The translations under genes and the position numbers were made by a program. The notes below the pieces were generated by a model. It worked only from the letters and a program-made list of their open reading frames with translations. It had not been told where the DNA came from and made no database searches. From the NCBI GenBank assembly GCA_012031975.1, contig JAAUSA010000030.1, positions 1 through 33,246 of the forward strand: a stretch of DNA of 33,246 nucleotides. The letters run 5' to 3'. The stretch comes from Alkalinema sp. RU_4_3. Its GTDB lineage: Bacteria > Cyanobacteriota > Cyanobacteriia > Leptolyngbyales > Leptolyngbyaceae. Below, piece after piece: positions 16,615 to 25,884 of this stretch (positions within the stretch are counted from its first letter, which is position 1; each line of letters begins with the position of its first letter).

Positions 16615-18645
16615 GTGGTGGAGCTAGCCAAGCGTGGCAATCTCCAGGCACTCTCCTATTGGGTGAACTCGGCCCTCGCCCCCTACAAGCTCTATGCGCG
16701 GCTCAGCTTTATCCGGGCGGGCTACCTGCGGGTTCAGATAGAGTTTGCCCCCAATACGAAGCGAGATGTCCACAGCACCAGCCTACGCAACCAGCTGATT
16801 CGCTACATCTGTCACCAACTCTGGAAACTCAACTCTGAAACCCTAGACGCCGCCCATGTGGTGGCCTGCTACGCCGGACAGTCCAAGATTCTCTGGAAGC
16901 AATCCGTCCGCGTCCTCTCCCCGGCCCGGCGGGCCATGCTCGACAGGTCGCCCACCCAAATCCGCACGAAGATCCGCCAGGCTTCCACCCGTCGGACCCA
17001 GTTCCAGATGATGCGATCGATCATGATTAGCGGCTCCTCAGCGGCGGCCTTCATCCTGGGATGCTGGCTGGGCTACGCCGATTCGCCCTCGGAGCAGACC
17101 AATGCCTCGGCGATCATGACCAATGTCTCCCTACAGGGCGCCCAGGTCCAGGGCAATGCCGCCTCCGTACCCGTACTCAAACCCAAGTCCAACAACAATG
17201 ACAGCGCCCTGCATCTGATGTTTGGCGGCGATGTCTCCCTTGACGAGTCCTACAGCGCAGCGGTGGGCAACAACTATCAATGGCCCTTTGGTAACCTAGA
17301 AGAAGGGCGCTGGGCCGACATCAGCATGGTCAATCTCAACGCCCCCCTGACGACCGCCCTCCAGTCCCAACCCGGCAAGCAAAAGATCGCCAAAGGTGCC
17401 CCCACCAACGTAGAAGCCCTAAAAAACGGCGGCATCGACCTAGTCAACCTGGCCAACAACCACACCATGGACTACCAGAGTGCGGGCCTCGATGAAACCC
17501 TCAAAACCCTCGAAACCGCAGGCATCGCCGCCGTCGGGGCCGGACGCAACCAGCAGGAGGCTCGTCGCCCGGTGGTCATGGAACTCAAGGGCCAGCGGAT
17601 CGCCTACCTCGGCTACTACGACTCCGACTTCAATGCAGCGGGCGATCGCAGCGCTGGCATCAACCCCCGCCGCAACGACCGCATCGCCGCCGACATCAAG
17701 GCACTCCGGCCCCAGGTGGACTGGATCGTCGTGAATTACCACTGGGGTGAGGAACTGGCCAAGTACCCTGGGGACTGGCAGATCGATCTGGCCCGGTTTA
17801 CGGTCGATCAAGGCGCGGATCTCGTCGTGGGTCACCATGCCAAGACCCTCCAGGGCGCAGAGGTCTACAAAGGCCGCCCGATCGTCTATTCCCTCGGCAA
17901 CTTCATCTTTAGCGGCCAGTCCACGGACAAAACCGCCAGTGACTACGACACCGCCGTGCTCAAGGTGGGTCTCAAGGACAAGCAGATGAAAGTGGAGTTC
18001 CAGCCCGTGGAGGTGCGCAACTTCCAGGCCAAGGCGGTCAAAGGCGATCGCGCCCAGCAGATCCTCAACAGCATCACCAACGTCTCGGACATCTTCCAGG
18101 AGCCCCTCGGCACCTCCGTAGTACTCGACGCCCGGTCCAACCGCGTCGTCCCACCCGCCCAGCCGGAGCCCAGCCCCGAGCCCGAGGCCGTCCCTGAGCC
18201 ATCCCCAGCTCCGATCGAGGAAACCCCGGCCGCAACCCCCGATCCCACCCAACCCTGGAATCAGAAGTCCTTCACAGGCAGCGAACCGACAAAATCCACG
18301 GAAAGTCCGGAACCCAGGGCGATCGAAACTGAGACCCGTACAGACCAGGCACCAGAGGGTAAAACCATGGAAGATTCTTCCAAGGAAGCTCCTAAGGCGA
18401 TCGAAACCAAGGCCACCGAGCCCATTGCTCAGCCCAGCCCCACGGCCCCGGTTGATCCAAGCCAGCCCCTGCTAATGCGACCCATGTTGCCCAGTTTTGC
18501 CCCGGCGCCTGTCCATGGGGCCATACCCACCCCTAGCCCGCTGCCCAGCCTAGAACCCCATAAACGGTTTTTTGCGGCGATCGAGCAAGGCATCGCCCCC
18601 GACCTGTCAAACCCTGTTCCAGCGGTAACAGCCTCGGCCCAGTAG
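16615..18645 (+). CDS. CapA-family (PGA_cap metallophosphatase-like) membrane protein
   Basis: 676 residues from GTG at 16615. The N-terminal domain (about 1-110, VELAKRGNLQALSYWVNSAL) is a cyanobacterial type often fused to other modules. A membrane segment lies at about 142-156. The CapA domain covers about 197-495 with LMFGGDVSLDE, NLANNHTMDY, VNYHWGEEL, VGHHAKTLQG and YSLGNFIFSG, the metal-binding pattern of the calcineurin-like CapA fold. The rest is a Pro/Glu-rich, probably disordered tail. CapA-like proteins take part in poly-gamma-glutamate synthesis, but most cyanobacterial members have unknown substrates. The catalytic part is probably periplasmic. The GTG has no Shine-Dalgarno sequence. 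An ATG at 16583 would join this frame if one T were restored at 16611-16612, giving 687 residues, so the start may be hidden by another deletion. Confidence 0.85.
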   Translation: MVELAKRGNLQALSYWVNSALAPYKLYARLSFIRAGYLRVQIEFAPNTKRDVHSTSLRNQLIRYICHQLWKLNSETLDAAHVVACYAGQSKILWKQSVRVLSPARRAMLDRSPTQIRTKIRQASTRRTQFQMMRSIMISGSSAAAFILGCWLGYADSPSEQTNASAIMTNVSLQGAQVQGNAASVPVLKPKSNNNDSALHLMFGGDVSLDESYSAAVGNNYQWPFGNLEEGRWADISMVNLNAPLTTALQSQPGKQKIAKGAPTNVEALKNGGIDLVNLANNHTMDYQSAGLDETLKTLETAGIAAVGAGRNQQEARRPVVMELKGQRIAYLGYYDSDFNAAGDRSAGINPRRNDRIAADIKALRPQVDWIVVNYHWGEELAKYPGDWQIDLARFTVDQGADLVVGHHAKTLQGAEVYKGRPIVYSLGNFIFSGQSTDKTASDYDTAVLKVGLKDKQMKVEFQPVEVRNFQAKAVKGDRAQQILNSITNVSDIFQEPLGTSVVLDARSNRVVPPAQPEPSPEPEAVPEPSPAPIEETPAATPDPTQPWNQKSFTGSEPTKSTESPEPRAIETETRTDQAPEGKTMEDSSKEAPKAIETKATEPIAQPSPTAPVDPSQPLLMRPMLPSFAPAPVHGAIPTPSPLPSLEPHKRFFAAIEQGIAPDLSNPVPAVTASAQ

Positions 18646-18665
18646 GCGTTTGCGGCCCAATTCCC

Positions 18666-18741
18666 AACCTAGGTGCTCCACTGCCATTTTGAAACTTCAG
18701 CTTTGAAAGGTAGACTGGGATTGAGTTGCACCTAGGTTTTT
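18666..18741 (+). promoter_or_regulatory. Long inverted repeat ending in a T-run just before the M50 protease start
   Basis: AACCTAGGTGC at 18666-18676 is the exact reverse complement of GCACCTAGGTT at 18728-18738, and the right arm runs into TTTTT. The arms are 51 bases apart and the ATG of the protease gene follows at 18744. In RNA this would be an 11-bp stem followed by U residues, like a terminator or attenuator, and it could also hide the start region. Confidence 0.5.
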
Positions 18742-18743
18742 CT

Positions 18744-20198
18744 ATGATGACTGCGTTGGCATTGCTCGTGACCCTCGGAATGTTGGGTTGGGGCTTTTAT
18801 CGAGCAAAATCCTACGGTTCCCTGGGACTGCTGTCCTGGGGCCAATCTGTGTCCCTATTAGCGCCCTGGCTGACCTTTTTCGGGTTGTTTGCCGCTGGGA
18901 TCTATGTGAGTTTGGTGGGGATGCTTGCCCTTTTGGTGCTGTCTACGGTGGCCTATGTGCTACTGGGACGCAGGATCAGGGAAGTGGCACCCCAGGAAAT
19001 GGCAAAACAGGCCCAGGCCCGCGCCGATCGCGCTGCTGAAACCACAACTACCGCTCCACCACCTGAACAAAACATCGGTGAACCCGTCCCCATTCCCCCG
19101 GACGACCTAGAAATCATCAAAAGCGTCTTCGGCCTCGACAGTTTTTTCGCCACAGAAACCATTCCCTACCAAGATGGCGCCGTCTTCAACGGCAACCTGC
19201 GCGGCGAACTTCAGCCGACCTATGAAAAACTCTCGGCGGCCATGCAGGCGAAAGTGGGCGATCGCTACCGTCTATTTTTGGTCGAAAACCAAGAGGGTCG
19301 TCCAACGGTGGTAGTCCTCCCAAAAAGTTCGGATCCGGCCCAGTCCACGGTGGTGCAGAAGGTTTTGGCCGTGGTTTTATTCGTTGTGACGATCGGTACC
19401 TGCCTGGAGGCCGCTGGGTTTCTCCAGGGGTTTGACTTCTATGCGGAGCCGCAGCGGTATGCCGAGGTGGTGCCTGTCGCGGCCAGCGTAGTGGCGAGTC
19501 TCGTTGTCCATGAAGTGGGTCACCGCGTGGCGGCCCAGAACTATGGCGTCAAATTGAGCTGGCCCTTCTTTTTGCCGACTTGGCAGATCGGTGCCTTTGG
19601 GGGCCTGACCCGGTTTGAATCGCTGCTGCCCAATCGGACTGCCCTGTTTGACATTGCCTTTGCGGGGCCTGCGGCGGGGGGACTCCTGTCCCTGGGTTTA
19701 CTCCTAGTTGGGCTGCTCAATTCCCACCCAGGGAGTGTTCTGAAAGTGCCGACGCCCTATTTTGAAGGGTCGATTTTTGTCGGGACCATTGCCAGGGCAG
19801 TGCTGGGCGATCGCCTCCAGGAATCCCTCGTGGATGTGGATCCCCTAGTGATCGCAGGTTGGATTGGTCTGATCATTACGGCGATTAACTTGATGCCTGC
19901 GGGGCGCTTGGATGGGGGCCGGATGGTCCAGGCGATCTACGGACGTAAGATCGCTGGCGGTGCGACAGTCGCGACGCTGATTTTGCTGGGGATTGTGTCC
20001 CTGGTCAATCAGTTGGCGCTCTACTGGGCCGTATTGGTGCTGTTTTTGCAGCGCGGCCCCGAGCGTCCGGCCCTGGAGGATATCTCCGAACCCGACGATG
20101 CGCGGGCAGCCTTTGCCCTTTTAGCACTCTTTTTTATGGTAGTGATTTTGCTGCCCTTGACCCCGAGTTTGGCCGGAAAACTGGGAATTGGCATGTAA
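18744..20198 (+). CDS. Site-2 protease family (M50) intramembrane metalloprotease
   Basis: 484 residues from the ATG at 18744; a TTG at 18726 would add six residues but falls inside a strong inverted repeat. Two N-terminal membrane segments (about 1-70) are followed by a soluble region (about 85-205). The catalytic HEVGH starts at about residue 256, and the second zinc site is in NLMPAGRLDGG with the aspartate near residue 390. Several more membrane segments follow to the C-terminus. The layout matches the EGY1-like site-2 proteases of cyanobacteria and chloroplasts, which cleave membrane proteins such as anti-sigma factors within the bilayer. The substrate is unknown. The next gene downstream is a PP2C phosphatase with an RsbW-like kinase, but no functional link is shown. 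Confidence 0.88.
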   Translation: MMTALALLVTLGMLGWGFYRAKSYGSLGLLSWGQSVSLLAPWLTFFGLFAAGIYVSLVGMLALLVLSTVAYVLLGRRIREVAPQEMAKQAQARADRAAETTTTAPPPEQNIGEPVPIPPDDLEIIKSVFGLDSFFATETIPYQDGAVFNGNLRGELQPTYEKLSAAMQAKVGDRYRLFLVENQEGRPTVVVLPKSSDPAQSTVVQKVLAVVLFVVTIGTCLEAAGFLQGFDFYAEPQRYAEVVPVAASVVASLVVHEVGHRVAAQNYGVKLSWPFFLPTWQIGAFGGLTRFESLLPNRTALFDIAFAGPAAGGLLSLGLLLVGLLNSHPGSVLKVPTPYFEGSIFVGTIARAVLGDRLQESLVDVDPLVIAGWIGLIITAINLMPAGRLDGGRMVQAIYGRKIAGGATVATLILLGIVSLVNQLALYWAVLVLFLQRGPERPALEDISEPDDARAAFALLALFFMVVILLPLTPSLAGKLGIGM

Positions 20199-20323
20199 TA
20201 AAACCACATTTCCAACTTTGAAAATTGAGACAAAACAACGGCGATCAAGCTGATTCAGGTGTTTTCGCTGTGATAGTCTGCGTGCGGTTCTGGGCATCAT
20301 GGGTCATGAACGCTTAACACGAC

Positions 20324-20345
20324 ACCGCTTGCGTAGCGCAACGGT
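20324..20345 (+). promoter_or_regulatory. Hairpin just upstream of the response regulator-phosphatase start
   Basis: ACCG, a bulged C, then TTGCG, a TAG loop, CGCAA and CGGT form a 9-bp stem with one bulge. It ends one base before AGGGA, the likely ribosome-binding site, and the ATG follows at 20354. It could tune translation. Confidence 0.4.
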
Positions 20346-20353
20346 AGGGAACC

Positions 20354-22005
20354 ATGAACCCAGATTCCCCGCAGAAATTAAAGATGCTGATTGTGGACGA
20401 TGAGCCAGATAACTTAGATCTGCTCTATCGCACCTTTCGCTTGGACTTCCAGGTGTTGCGGGCCGAAAGTGCCCCGGCTGCCCTGGATTTGCTCGACAAG
20501 CAAGGGGAAGTCGCCATCATCATCTCCGACCAGCGGATGCCTGAAATGCTCGGTACCGAGTTTCTCAGCCGCACGGTCGATCGCTTTCCCGACACGATCC
20601 GTATTGTCCTAACGGCCTATACGGACGTTAAGGATCTCGTCGATGCGATCAACTCGGGCAAAGTCTTCAAATACATCACCAAGCCCTGGAACCAGCAGCA
20701 GCTCCAGGCCGTGATCCAGCAGGCCGCCGAGACCTATCGCATGGTCAAGCAGCGCACGGATGTGTTGCAGCGCGCCCTGCGGCGGGAATCGGTGTTTAAT
20801 GCGATCACCACGGCGATTCGGGGCTCCCTCGACTACGCCAGCATTTCCCAGACCATTGTGCAGACCCTGGGTGAAAGTTTTAAGGCCGATCGCGGCATTC
20901 TCCACCCCGTCGAGGATTTCCAAATCCTGCGCAAGTCCTTTTCCTACAATATGCCCGAGACCGAAACGCCCCTGGTGGCCTCGGAGGCGGTGACCCAGAG
21001 CGCCCTGGCCGCATCCCAGCAGGCCCCACAAATTAAGGCGGTCTACCAAACGGACAGTGACACCCACCATTGGTGGTGCCCTTCCAGGACCAGAGCCAGC
21101 TTTTGGGACTGCTGGATTTGCAGCGATCGGGCAAGGCCCGCTCCTGGGGCAATGACGAAACCCAATTCATTGGCGAAGTGGCCCAGCAGGCGGCCCTGGC
21201 CATGTCCCAGGCCAAGCTCTACCTGCGCACCCAGCAGCAGGCGGAGAAGATGCGCGCTGAGCTAGAGGTGGCCCGCCAAATTCAAAACAACCTGCTGCGC
21301 CAGAGCCTGCCCACCCTCGATCAGATGAAGGTGCAGGCCTGCTGTCAGCCCGCCCGCGAAGTCGGCGGCGACTTCTTCGAGGTCTATGCCCATCCCCAGG
21401 GCGATCTGTGGCTGGCCGTGGGCGATGTCTCCGGCAAGGGCGTCCCGGCGGCGCTGTTCATGGCCAGTGCGATTTCCGTGCTGCGCCGGGAACTGGCCCA
21501 GGAAATTTCCCCCGATCCCGACGAGGTGATGCGCAACCTCAATCGCATCCTGCTCGAAGACCTAATGAGCACCAACTGCTTCATCACCATGGTGATCGCC
21601 CGCTACAACCAGCAGACCCAAACCCTCACCTACGCCAACGCGGGACACCTCTACCCCATGGTCTGGTCCGGCTACCATCCCGCCGACCAGCAGGAACCCC
21701 AATACCTCAAAACCCGAGGCATTCCCCTGGGCATCCTGCCCCAATGGAAGGCCAAGTCCGGGGAATGTCAGGTCAAGCCTGGGGAAATCTTCCTGCTGAC
21801 TAGCGATGGCGTCACGGAAGCGACCGTCAAGTCCGGGGGCGATAGCAACATTCCCGGCTCCACCTTCTTGCAACAGGATGGCCTCTGGCAGCTCCTGCGC
21901 CAGCACCCCGAATCCTTCGACCTGCAAGACCTACTTGCCCAAGTCCGAGCGCAAACCACCGCCCAGGATGACGACCAGACCATGCTCTCCCTGGAGGTTC
22001 TGTAA
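20354..22005 (+). pseudogene. Response regulator with GAF-like and PP2C/SpoIIE phosphatase domains, one-base deletion
   Basis: Restoring one C in the CCC run at 21063-21065 gives 550 residues. A receiver domain occupies about 10-125: the acidic pair in LIVDDEPDN, phospho-Asp in IISDQRMPE, and a KYITKPW switch loop. A linker helix follows, then a GAF-like sensor domain (about 150-290) and a PP2C_SIG/SpoIIE-type phosphatase (about 315-548) with VGGDFFEV, VGDVSGKGVPAALFMA, NAGHLYPM and LTSDGVTEA. Such RsbU-like enzymes dephosphorylate an anti-sigma antagonist in response to phosphorylation of the receiver. The next gene, an RsbW-like kinase, starts 3 bases after the stop, so the two are co-expressed and probably work in one partner-switching pathway. 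All catalytic motifs are intact, which argues for a read error rather than decay. Confidence 0.85.
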
Positions 22006-22008
22006 CTC

Positions 22009-22443
22009 ATGAAAACTGAACTCCATATTCCCAGTGATTTGAAATTTCTGACCATCGCCGAGGACTGGCTTTTGGGCAGTCTAAAGCTAGAGGTCGGTGA
22101 CACCGTGGACTGGACGAAGCAATCAAGTCGCTTCCGTCTGGCCCTGGTGGAAGCCTATTCCAACGTGGTGCGCCATGCCCACCGTGCCCAGCCAGAATTG
22201 CCTGTGCTGATGCGGCTAGAGGTTCAGGACCAAGATATGGCCCTGGAAGTCTGGGATCTCGGCGTGGGGTATGACCCCGGCGACTATCGCACCCCCACCC
22301 CTGAAGACAAGCAGGAACACGGCTACGGCTGGATGATCCTCAACCGTCTGATGGATCGCGTGGAATATCAGCTCCAAATCGATGGCCGCAATTGCCTGAA
22401 ATTGGAGGCCAATCTCCCCTCTGTGCTCAAGGAAACAGCCTAG
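22009..22443 (+). CDS. RsbW/SpoIIAB-like serine kinase (HATPase_c_2), anti-sigma factor type
   Basis: 144 residues. The GHKL ATP-binding fold shows an N-box in ALVEAYSNVVRHAHR (Glu, Asn and His at the expected places), a G1 box in DLGVGYDPG and a G2 box in EHGYGWMIL. In known systems this kinase phosphorylates a STAS antagonist, binds a sigma factor or another output partner, and is opposed by a PP2C phosphatase. The phosphatase is the gene directly upstream (3-base gap). No STAS antagonist or sigma factor gene is present in the window, so the remaining partners must be elsewhere. The length is typical of the family. Confidence 0.88.
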   Translation: MKTELHIPSDLKFLTIAEDWLLGSLKLEVGDTVDWTKQSSRFRLALVEAYSNVVRHAHRAQPELPVLMRLEVQDQDMALEVWDLGVGYDPGDYRTPTPEDKQEHGYGWMILNRLMDRVEYQLQIDGRNCLKLEANLPSVLKETA

Positions 22444-22702
22444 GTATTTTGGAAAATCTTGTCCAAATCTACATAGAGTTTGCTGTAGGTGTAGGCAAGA
22501 TCTTGTTCAAGGTATTGCTAGGATTGCCCTACGTCATGCCTGGTTTTAGCCCCCTAGAACACAATTAAGTCCGGCTTTTAGATCTAGATTGCTTGTCTAA
22601 CGCGTATCTAGTCCTAGGGGTCCGGCCGTGGTTGCGATCGCCCCTCGCACCCACAGTCTTTGCGATCGGATCGTCCCTTTAATTTTTGGTGATTAGGTAT
22701 AT

Positions 22703-23065
22703 ATGGGCAGGGCTGGAACCGCACTCAAACGAGTGCTTGATAGTTATGGCATTAGCCAAAATCAGCTCGCAACCCGAATGGGCATCGATCGCTCCAACGT
22801 CAGTCGTTGGGTGAGCGGTAGTCGGGATCCTTCGGCGGAAGCGGTCGCGGAAATTCGGATTGCGTTGGCGGCGATGAAGCCGGAGGCCGGGGAGGCGTTT
22901 GTGCAGATTTATCTGTATGAACCAGCGCCCACGCCCGAGCCCGAGGCTTTGACTGGAAGTGGGGTGCAGTATCTAGGTAGTGAAGTCAATTCAATCAATG
23001 GTCACAGTTTGCCCAGCAGTTCGATCTATCCAACGGTCCAGGGATTGACTGCCTTTCGGCTCTAG
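22703..23065 (+). CDS. Small XRE-type helix-turn-helix regulator
   Basis: 120 residues. The HTH at about residues 7-60 is a clear Cro/CI match (YGISQNQLATRMGIDRSNVS, then RWVSGSRDPSAEAV). The rest is a low-complexity Pro/Glu stretch and a tail without a known domain. The ATG at 22703 is preceded by TAGG at about 6 bases. It is probably a DNA-binding regulator of unknown target. The 259-base gap upstream holds no gene I can support. A strong bidirectional terminator follows 31 bases after the stop. Confidence 0.8.
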   Translation: MGRAGTALKRVLDSYGISQNQLATRMGIDRSNVSRWVSGSRDPSAEAVAEIRIALAAMKPEAGEAFVQIYLYEPAPTPEPEALTGSGVQYLGSEVNSINGHSLPSSSIYPTVQGLTAFRL

Positions 23066-23096
23066 GGATTTGCGTTAGGTGCAGATAGGCATAGAC

Positions 23097-23140
23097 AAAA
23101 AGGGCGTAGGCGTTTGAAACAAACCTCCTACGCCCTTTTT
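23097..23140. terminator. Bidirectional intrinsic terminator between the XRE gene and petL
   Basis: AAAAAGGGCGTAGG at 23097-23110 is the exact reverse complement of CCTACGCCCTTTTT at 23127-23140, with an inner GTTTG/CAAAC stem. T-runs at both ends allow termination in either direction, which suits the convergent genes on each side. Confidence 0.9.
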
Positions 23141-23156
23141 GCCGTTGAGCCTAAGA

Positions 23157-23255
23157 TTAGATCAACTTGATAGCTCTAAGGCCAAACAGCAGCGCGATCG
23201 CCATCCCCATTGCCGCGCCCAAAAACACCACATATCCGATTAAAGAAGACGCCAT
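23157..23255 (-). CDS. petL: Cytochrome b6-f complex subunit VI (PetL)
   Basis: 32 residues: a short N-terminus MASSLIGYVVF, one membrane helix, and the C-terminal LLFGLRAIKLI. That ending closely matches known cyanobacterial PetL proteins, which end in a similar FGLRxxK motif and are 31-32 residues long. PetL is a peripheral single-helix subunit that stabilises the cytochrome b6f dimer in the thylakoid membrane, in photosynthetic and respiratory electron transport. GGAG lies about 8 bases before the ATG. The gene is divergent from aroB (about 80 bases between starts) and ends against the bidirectional terminator. Other one-helix subunits (PetN, PetM, PetG) have different sequence patterns. 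Confidence 0.8.
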   Translation of the reverse strand: MASSLIGYVVFLGAAMGMAIALLFGLRAIKLI

Positions 23256-23336
23256 AATCTACTCCAAGCAATAAGTTCGACTATCTAACACTATACAATG
23301 GAAGGCCCGTATATAGAGCCGAGTCGCCTGTCAACC

Positions 23337-24440
23337 ATGTCTTCAATCATCCCCGTCGCCCTCCCCCAAACCCCCTACAACATCTCCGTCGCCCCCCAAA
23401 ACCTCGACAAAATCGGGGACCAACTGCGCGATCTTGTCGGCAAACCCCTGGGGGAAAAGGTGCTCGTGGTGTCCAATCCCAGCATTCTCAAACAGTATGG
23501 CGATCGCCTCCAAACCTCCATCCAAGCCGCAGGCTTCACCGTCGAGACCTGTTTGCTCCCGCCAGGAGAGCGGTTTAAAACCCCCACCACCCTGCAAAAG
23601 ATCTACGATGCGGCCCTGAGGATGCGCCTAGAGCGCTCCTCCACCATGGTGGCCCTAGGCGGCGGCATCATTGGCGATATGACGGGGTTTGCGGCGGCGA
23701 CCTGGCTGCGGGGGATCAACTTCGTCCAGGTGCCGACGAGTCTGCTGGCCATGGTGGATGCTTCTATTGGCGGCAAAACAGGCGTCAACCATCCCCAGGG
23801 GAAAAACCTGATCGGCGCCTTCCACCAGCCGCGCTTGGTGGCGATCGATCCGATGGTCCTCAAAACTCTGCCGCCCCGCGAATTCCGGGCTGGTATGGCC
23901 GAGGTGATCAAGTACGGCATCATCTGGGATGACACCCTCTTCTCGGCCCTAGAAGCCAGCAAACGTCTGGACCAACAGCGCTACATCAGTGACGACCTGC
24001 TCCAGCAAATCCTGACCGCCTCCTGCCAGGCCAAGGCCCATGTCGTCACCCAGGACGAAAAGGAATCGGGCCTCCGCGAAATCCTCAACTACGGCCATAC
24101 CATCGGCCATGCGGTCGAAAGCCTCACGGGCTACCGACTGGTCAACCACGGCGAAGCCGTCGCCATCGGCATGGTGGCGGCGGGGGCGATCGCTCTTTCG
24201 ATGAACTGGTGGAAGACAACGGACTTCGATCGCCAAAACGCCCTGATCGAAAAATGCGGCCTGCCGACTAAACTCCCTGAGGGCTTGGACCATGGGGCGA
24301 TCGTCGCCGCCCTCCAAACCGACAAAAAAGTCAAAGCAGGCCAAGTGCGGTTTGTGTTGCCCAGGAAAATCGGCCAGGTCGAAGTCACCTCCGACGTCAC
24401 CCCCCAGCTAATCACCCAGGCATTGCAAACCATGGCATGA
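23337..24440 (+). CDS. aroB: 3-dehydroquinate synthase
   Basis: 367 residues from the ATG at 23337. The enzyme converts DAHP to 3-dehydroquinate, the second step of the shikimate pathway, using NAD and a divalent metal in the cytoplasm. The nucleotide loop [16 protein letters not shown], then [17 protein letters not shown], and the metal ligands in [17 protein letters not shown] and [10 protein letters not shown] are all present. An ATG at 23298 would add 13 residues that do not resemble the family and sits on a TATACA box, which is more likely a -10 element; I prefer 23337. The NurA-like gene follows after 36 bases and may be co-transcribed. Confidence 0.95.
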   Translation: MSSIIPVALPQTPYNISVAPQNLDKIGDQLRDLVGKPLGEKVLVVSNPSILKQYGDRLQTSIQAAGFTVETCLLPPGERFKTPTTLQKIYDAALRMRLERSSTMVALGGGIIGDMTGFAAATWLRGINFVQVPTSLLAMVDASIGGKTGVNHPQGKNLIGAFHQPRLVAIDPMVLKTLPPREFRAGMAEVIKYGIIWDDTLFSALEASKRLDQQRYISDDLLQQILTASCQAKAHVVTQDEKESGLREILNYGHTIGHAVESLTGYRLVNHGEAVAIGMVAAGAIALSMNWWKTTDFDRQNALIEKCGLPTKLPEGLDHGAIVAALQTDKKVKAGQVRFVLPRKIGQVEVTSDVTPQLITQALQTMA

Positions 24441-24476
24441 TGGTACAATCGACCTAACGAACCGTGGAACCCCGCC

Positions 24477-25649
24477 ATGCCCCTCAAGCCCTCCCAAATC
24501 CTGCAACAGCTCCAAGCCAAACGCGAGGACTTTAGCAACTTTGACGAGGAAACCTCCCGCCTGCTGGAAATGTATCGATCGGCCCTCACCAAGGCCATGA
24601 AGCTCGACGATGGCACTATCCGGCAGAAATTGCAGACCATCGGCGACTGCGGCGCCACCCCCACCGGAGCACTCACCGATAAGTCCTGGATTCTACCCTT
24701 CGGCATGACCTGGAGCACCCGCGAAGAAAGCCTCAACTGGGTCCGCCAAAAACTTCTTGGCATCTCCACCTTCGCCGTAGACGGATCGCAAATTTACCCC
24801 GGCAAGGAGCTCTCCATCCCCGTGGCCCTGGTCCAGATCGGCTGGTACGAAAACCTGCATGTCCCTGGCGGGGAATACATTAAAGACATCGCCACCGACG
24901 TCCTCACCCCCAATGACCTCAGGACCGAAAAGGGCGAGATGGCCGATCGCAAGGTCAATCTCCGACGTTTCCAAATGGAGACTGAGCGGATCATCACCTA
25001 CTTTGAAGAGCATCGCGGCTCGGACACGGCCCTGGCCTTTTTCGATGGCTCCCTGGTGGTGAGTTTTGCGGAGGTATTTGAAGAAGAGACGCGCATGGGC
25101 TATGTGAACGCCATGAATCGGCTGCTGGAGGCGAGCGAGCATTTCCAGGTGCCCGTGGTGGGCTACATTGACACCTCGGCGGCCAGGGACTTGACCACGA
25201 TGGTGCGCCATCTCTATCGTCTGCCCGAAGCACCGACAATCCATGATGCCCAGTTGTTGCAGTGGGTCGAAAAGGGGCGGATGCAGTGGGGGGACTGTCT
25301 GGAACTGTTTCAATGTCAGCGATCGGGCATTCTAGCCAAGTACAGTGCCAAGGCCCGCCCGATCGTCTTCACCTACCTCAAAACCAATCGCGAGGCTCTC
25401 CCCGCTCGGCTGGAGTTTCCCAAGTGGGTGCTAGATAAGGGCCGGATGCCCCAGGTGCTGGACTGGGTGCGCAGCGAGGTGGTGATCGGCAGTGGCTATC
25501 CCTACGTGATCGAGACCGCCGATCAGGTGGCGGTGGTCAGCAATAGCGATCGCCAGATGTTTTTCAAAATTCTCCAGGACTGGGCCGACGGGGAATCCCT
25601 CTCCATCCGCCTGGCTCGCAAAGTGGTTAGTAAGATGCGCCGCCGCTAA
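24477..25649 (+). CDS. NurA-domain nuclease-like protein
   Basis: 390 residues. The NurA fold is indicated by an acidic strand FAVDGSQIYPG at about residue 98, a second acidic strand LAFFDGSLVV at about 188, GYIDTSAARDL at about 230, and a C-terminal IETADQVAVVSNSDR segment. NurA proteins are 5'-3' nucleases that in archaea act with the HerA helicase in DNA end resection; cyanobacterial members are conserved but less studied. The key Asp residues look intact. No HerA gene is nearby. The start at 24477 lies 36 bases after aroB. The protein is probably cytoplasmic. Confidence 0.8.
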   Translation: MPLKPSQILQQLQAKREDFSNFDEETSRLLEMYRSALTKAMKLDDGTIRQKLQTIGDCGATPTGALTDKSWILPFGMTWSTREESLNWVRQKLLGISTFAVDGSQIYPGKELSIPVALVQIGWYENLHVPGGEYIKDIATDVLTPNDLRTEKGEMADRKVNLRRFQMETERIITYFEEHRGSDTALAFFDGSLVVSFAEVFEEETRMGYVNAMNRLLEASEHFQVPVVGYIDTSAARDLTTMVRHLYRLPEAPTIHDAQLLQWVEKGRMQWGDCLELFQCQRSGILAKYSAKARPIVFTYLKTNREALPARLEFPKWVLDKGRMPQVLDWVRSEVVIGSGYPYVIETADQVAVVSNSDRQMFFKILQDWADGESLSIRLARKVVSKMRRR

Positions 25650-25884
25650 AATGGGCACTTTAAAACAAGTCAATCACCCCTTAGCCAGAGAGACAAATGG
25701 CAACAATCCCCCTTGGGTGGTAGGCCCTGGACCACAGGATATGCCTTAAGGGCGATCTTTCGGCAGGGGGACGGATTTCTCTCCTAATATGTCTTCAAAT
25801 CGGGCTATGCAACGCCGATGGTCAGGGTGTGATTCGTTTCGCTCAGGGCTCTACCGTAAGCTCTAATCGTCATGGCATCATCCT

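Noticed and set aside
17440-18252. 270-codon minus-strand frame inside the CapA gene
   Set aside because: Complement of a well-supported coding region; the Gly/Val/Asp-rich translation is typical of a shadow of a GC-rich gene.
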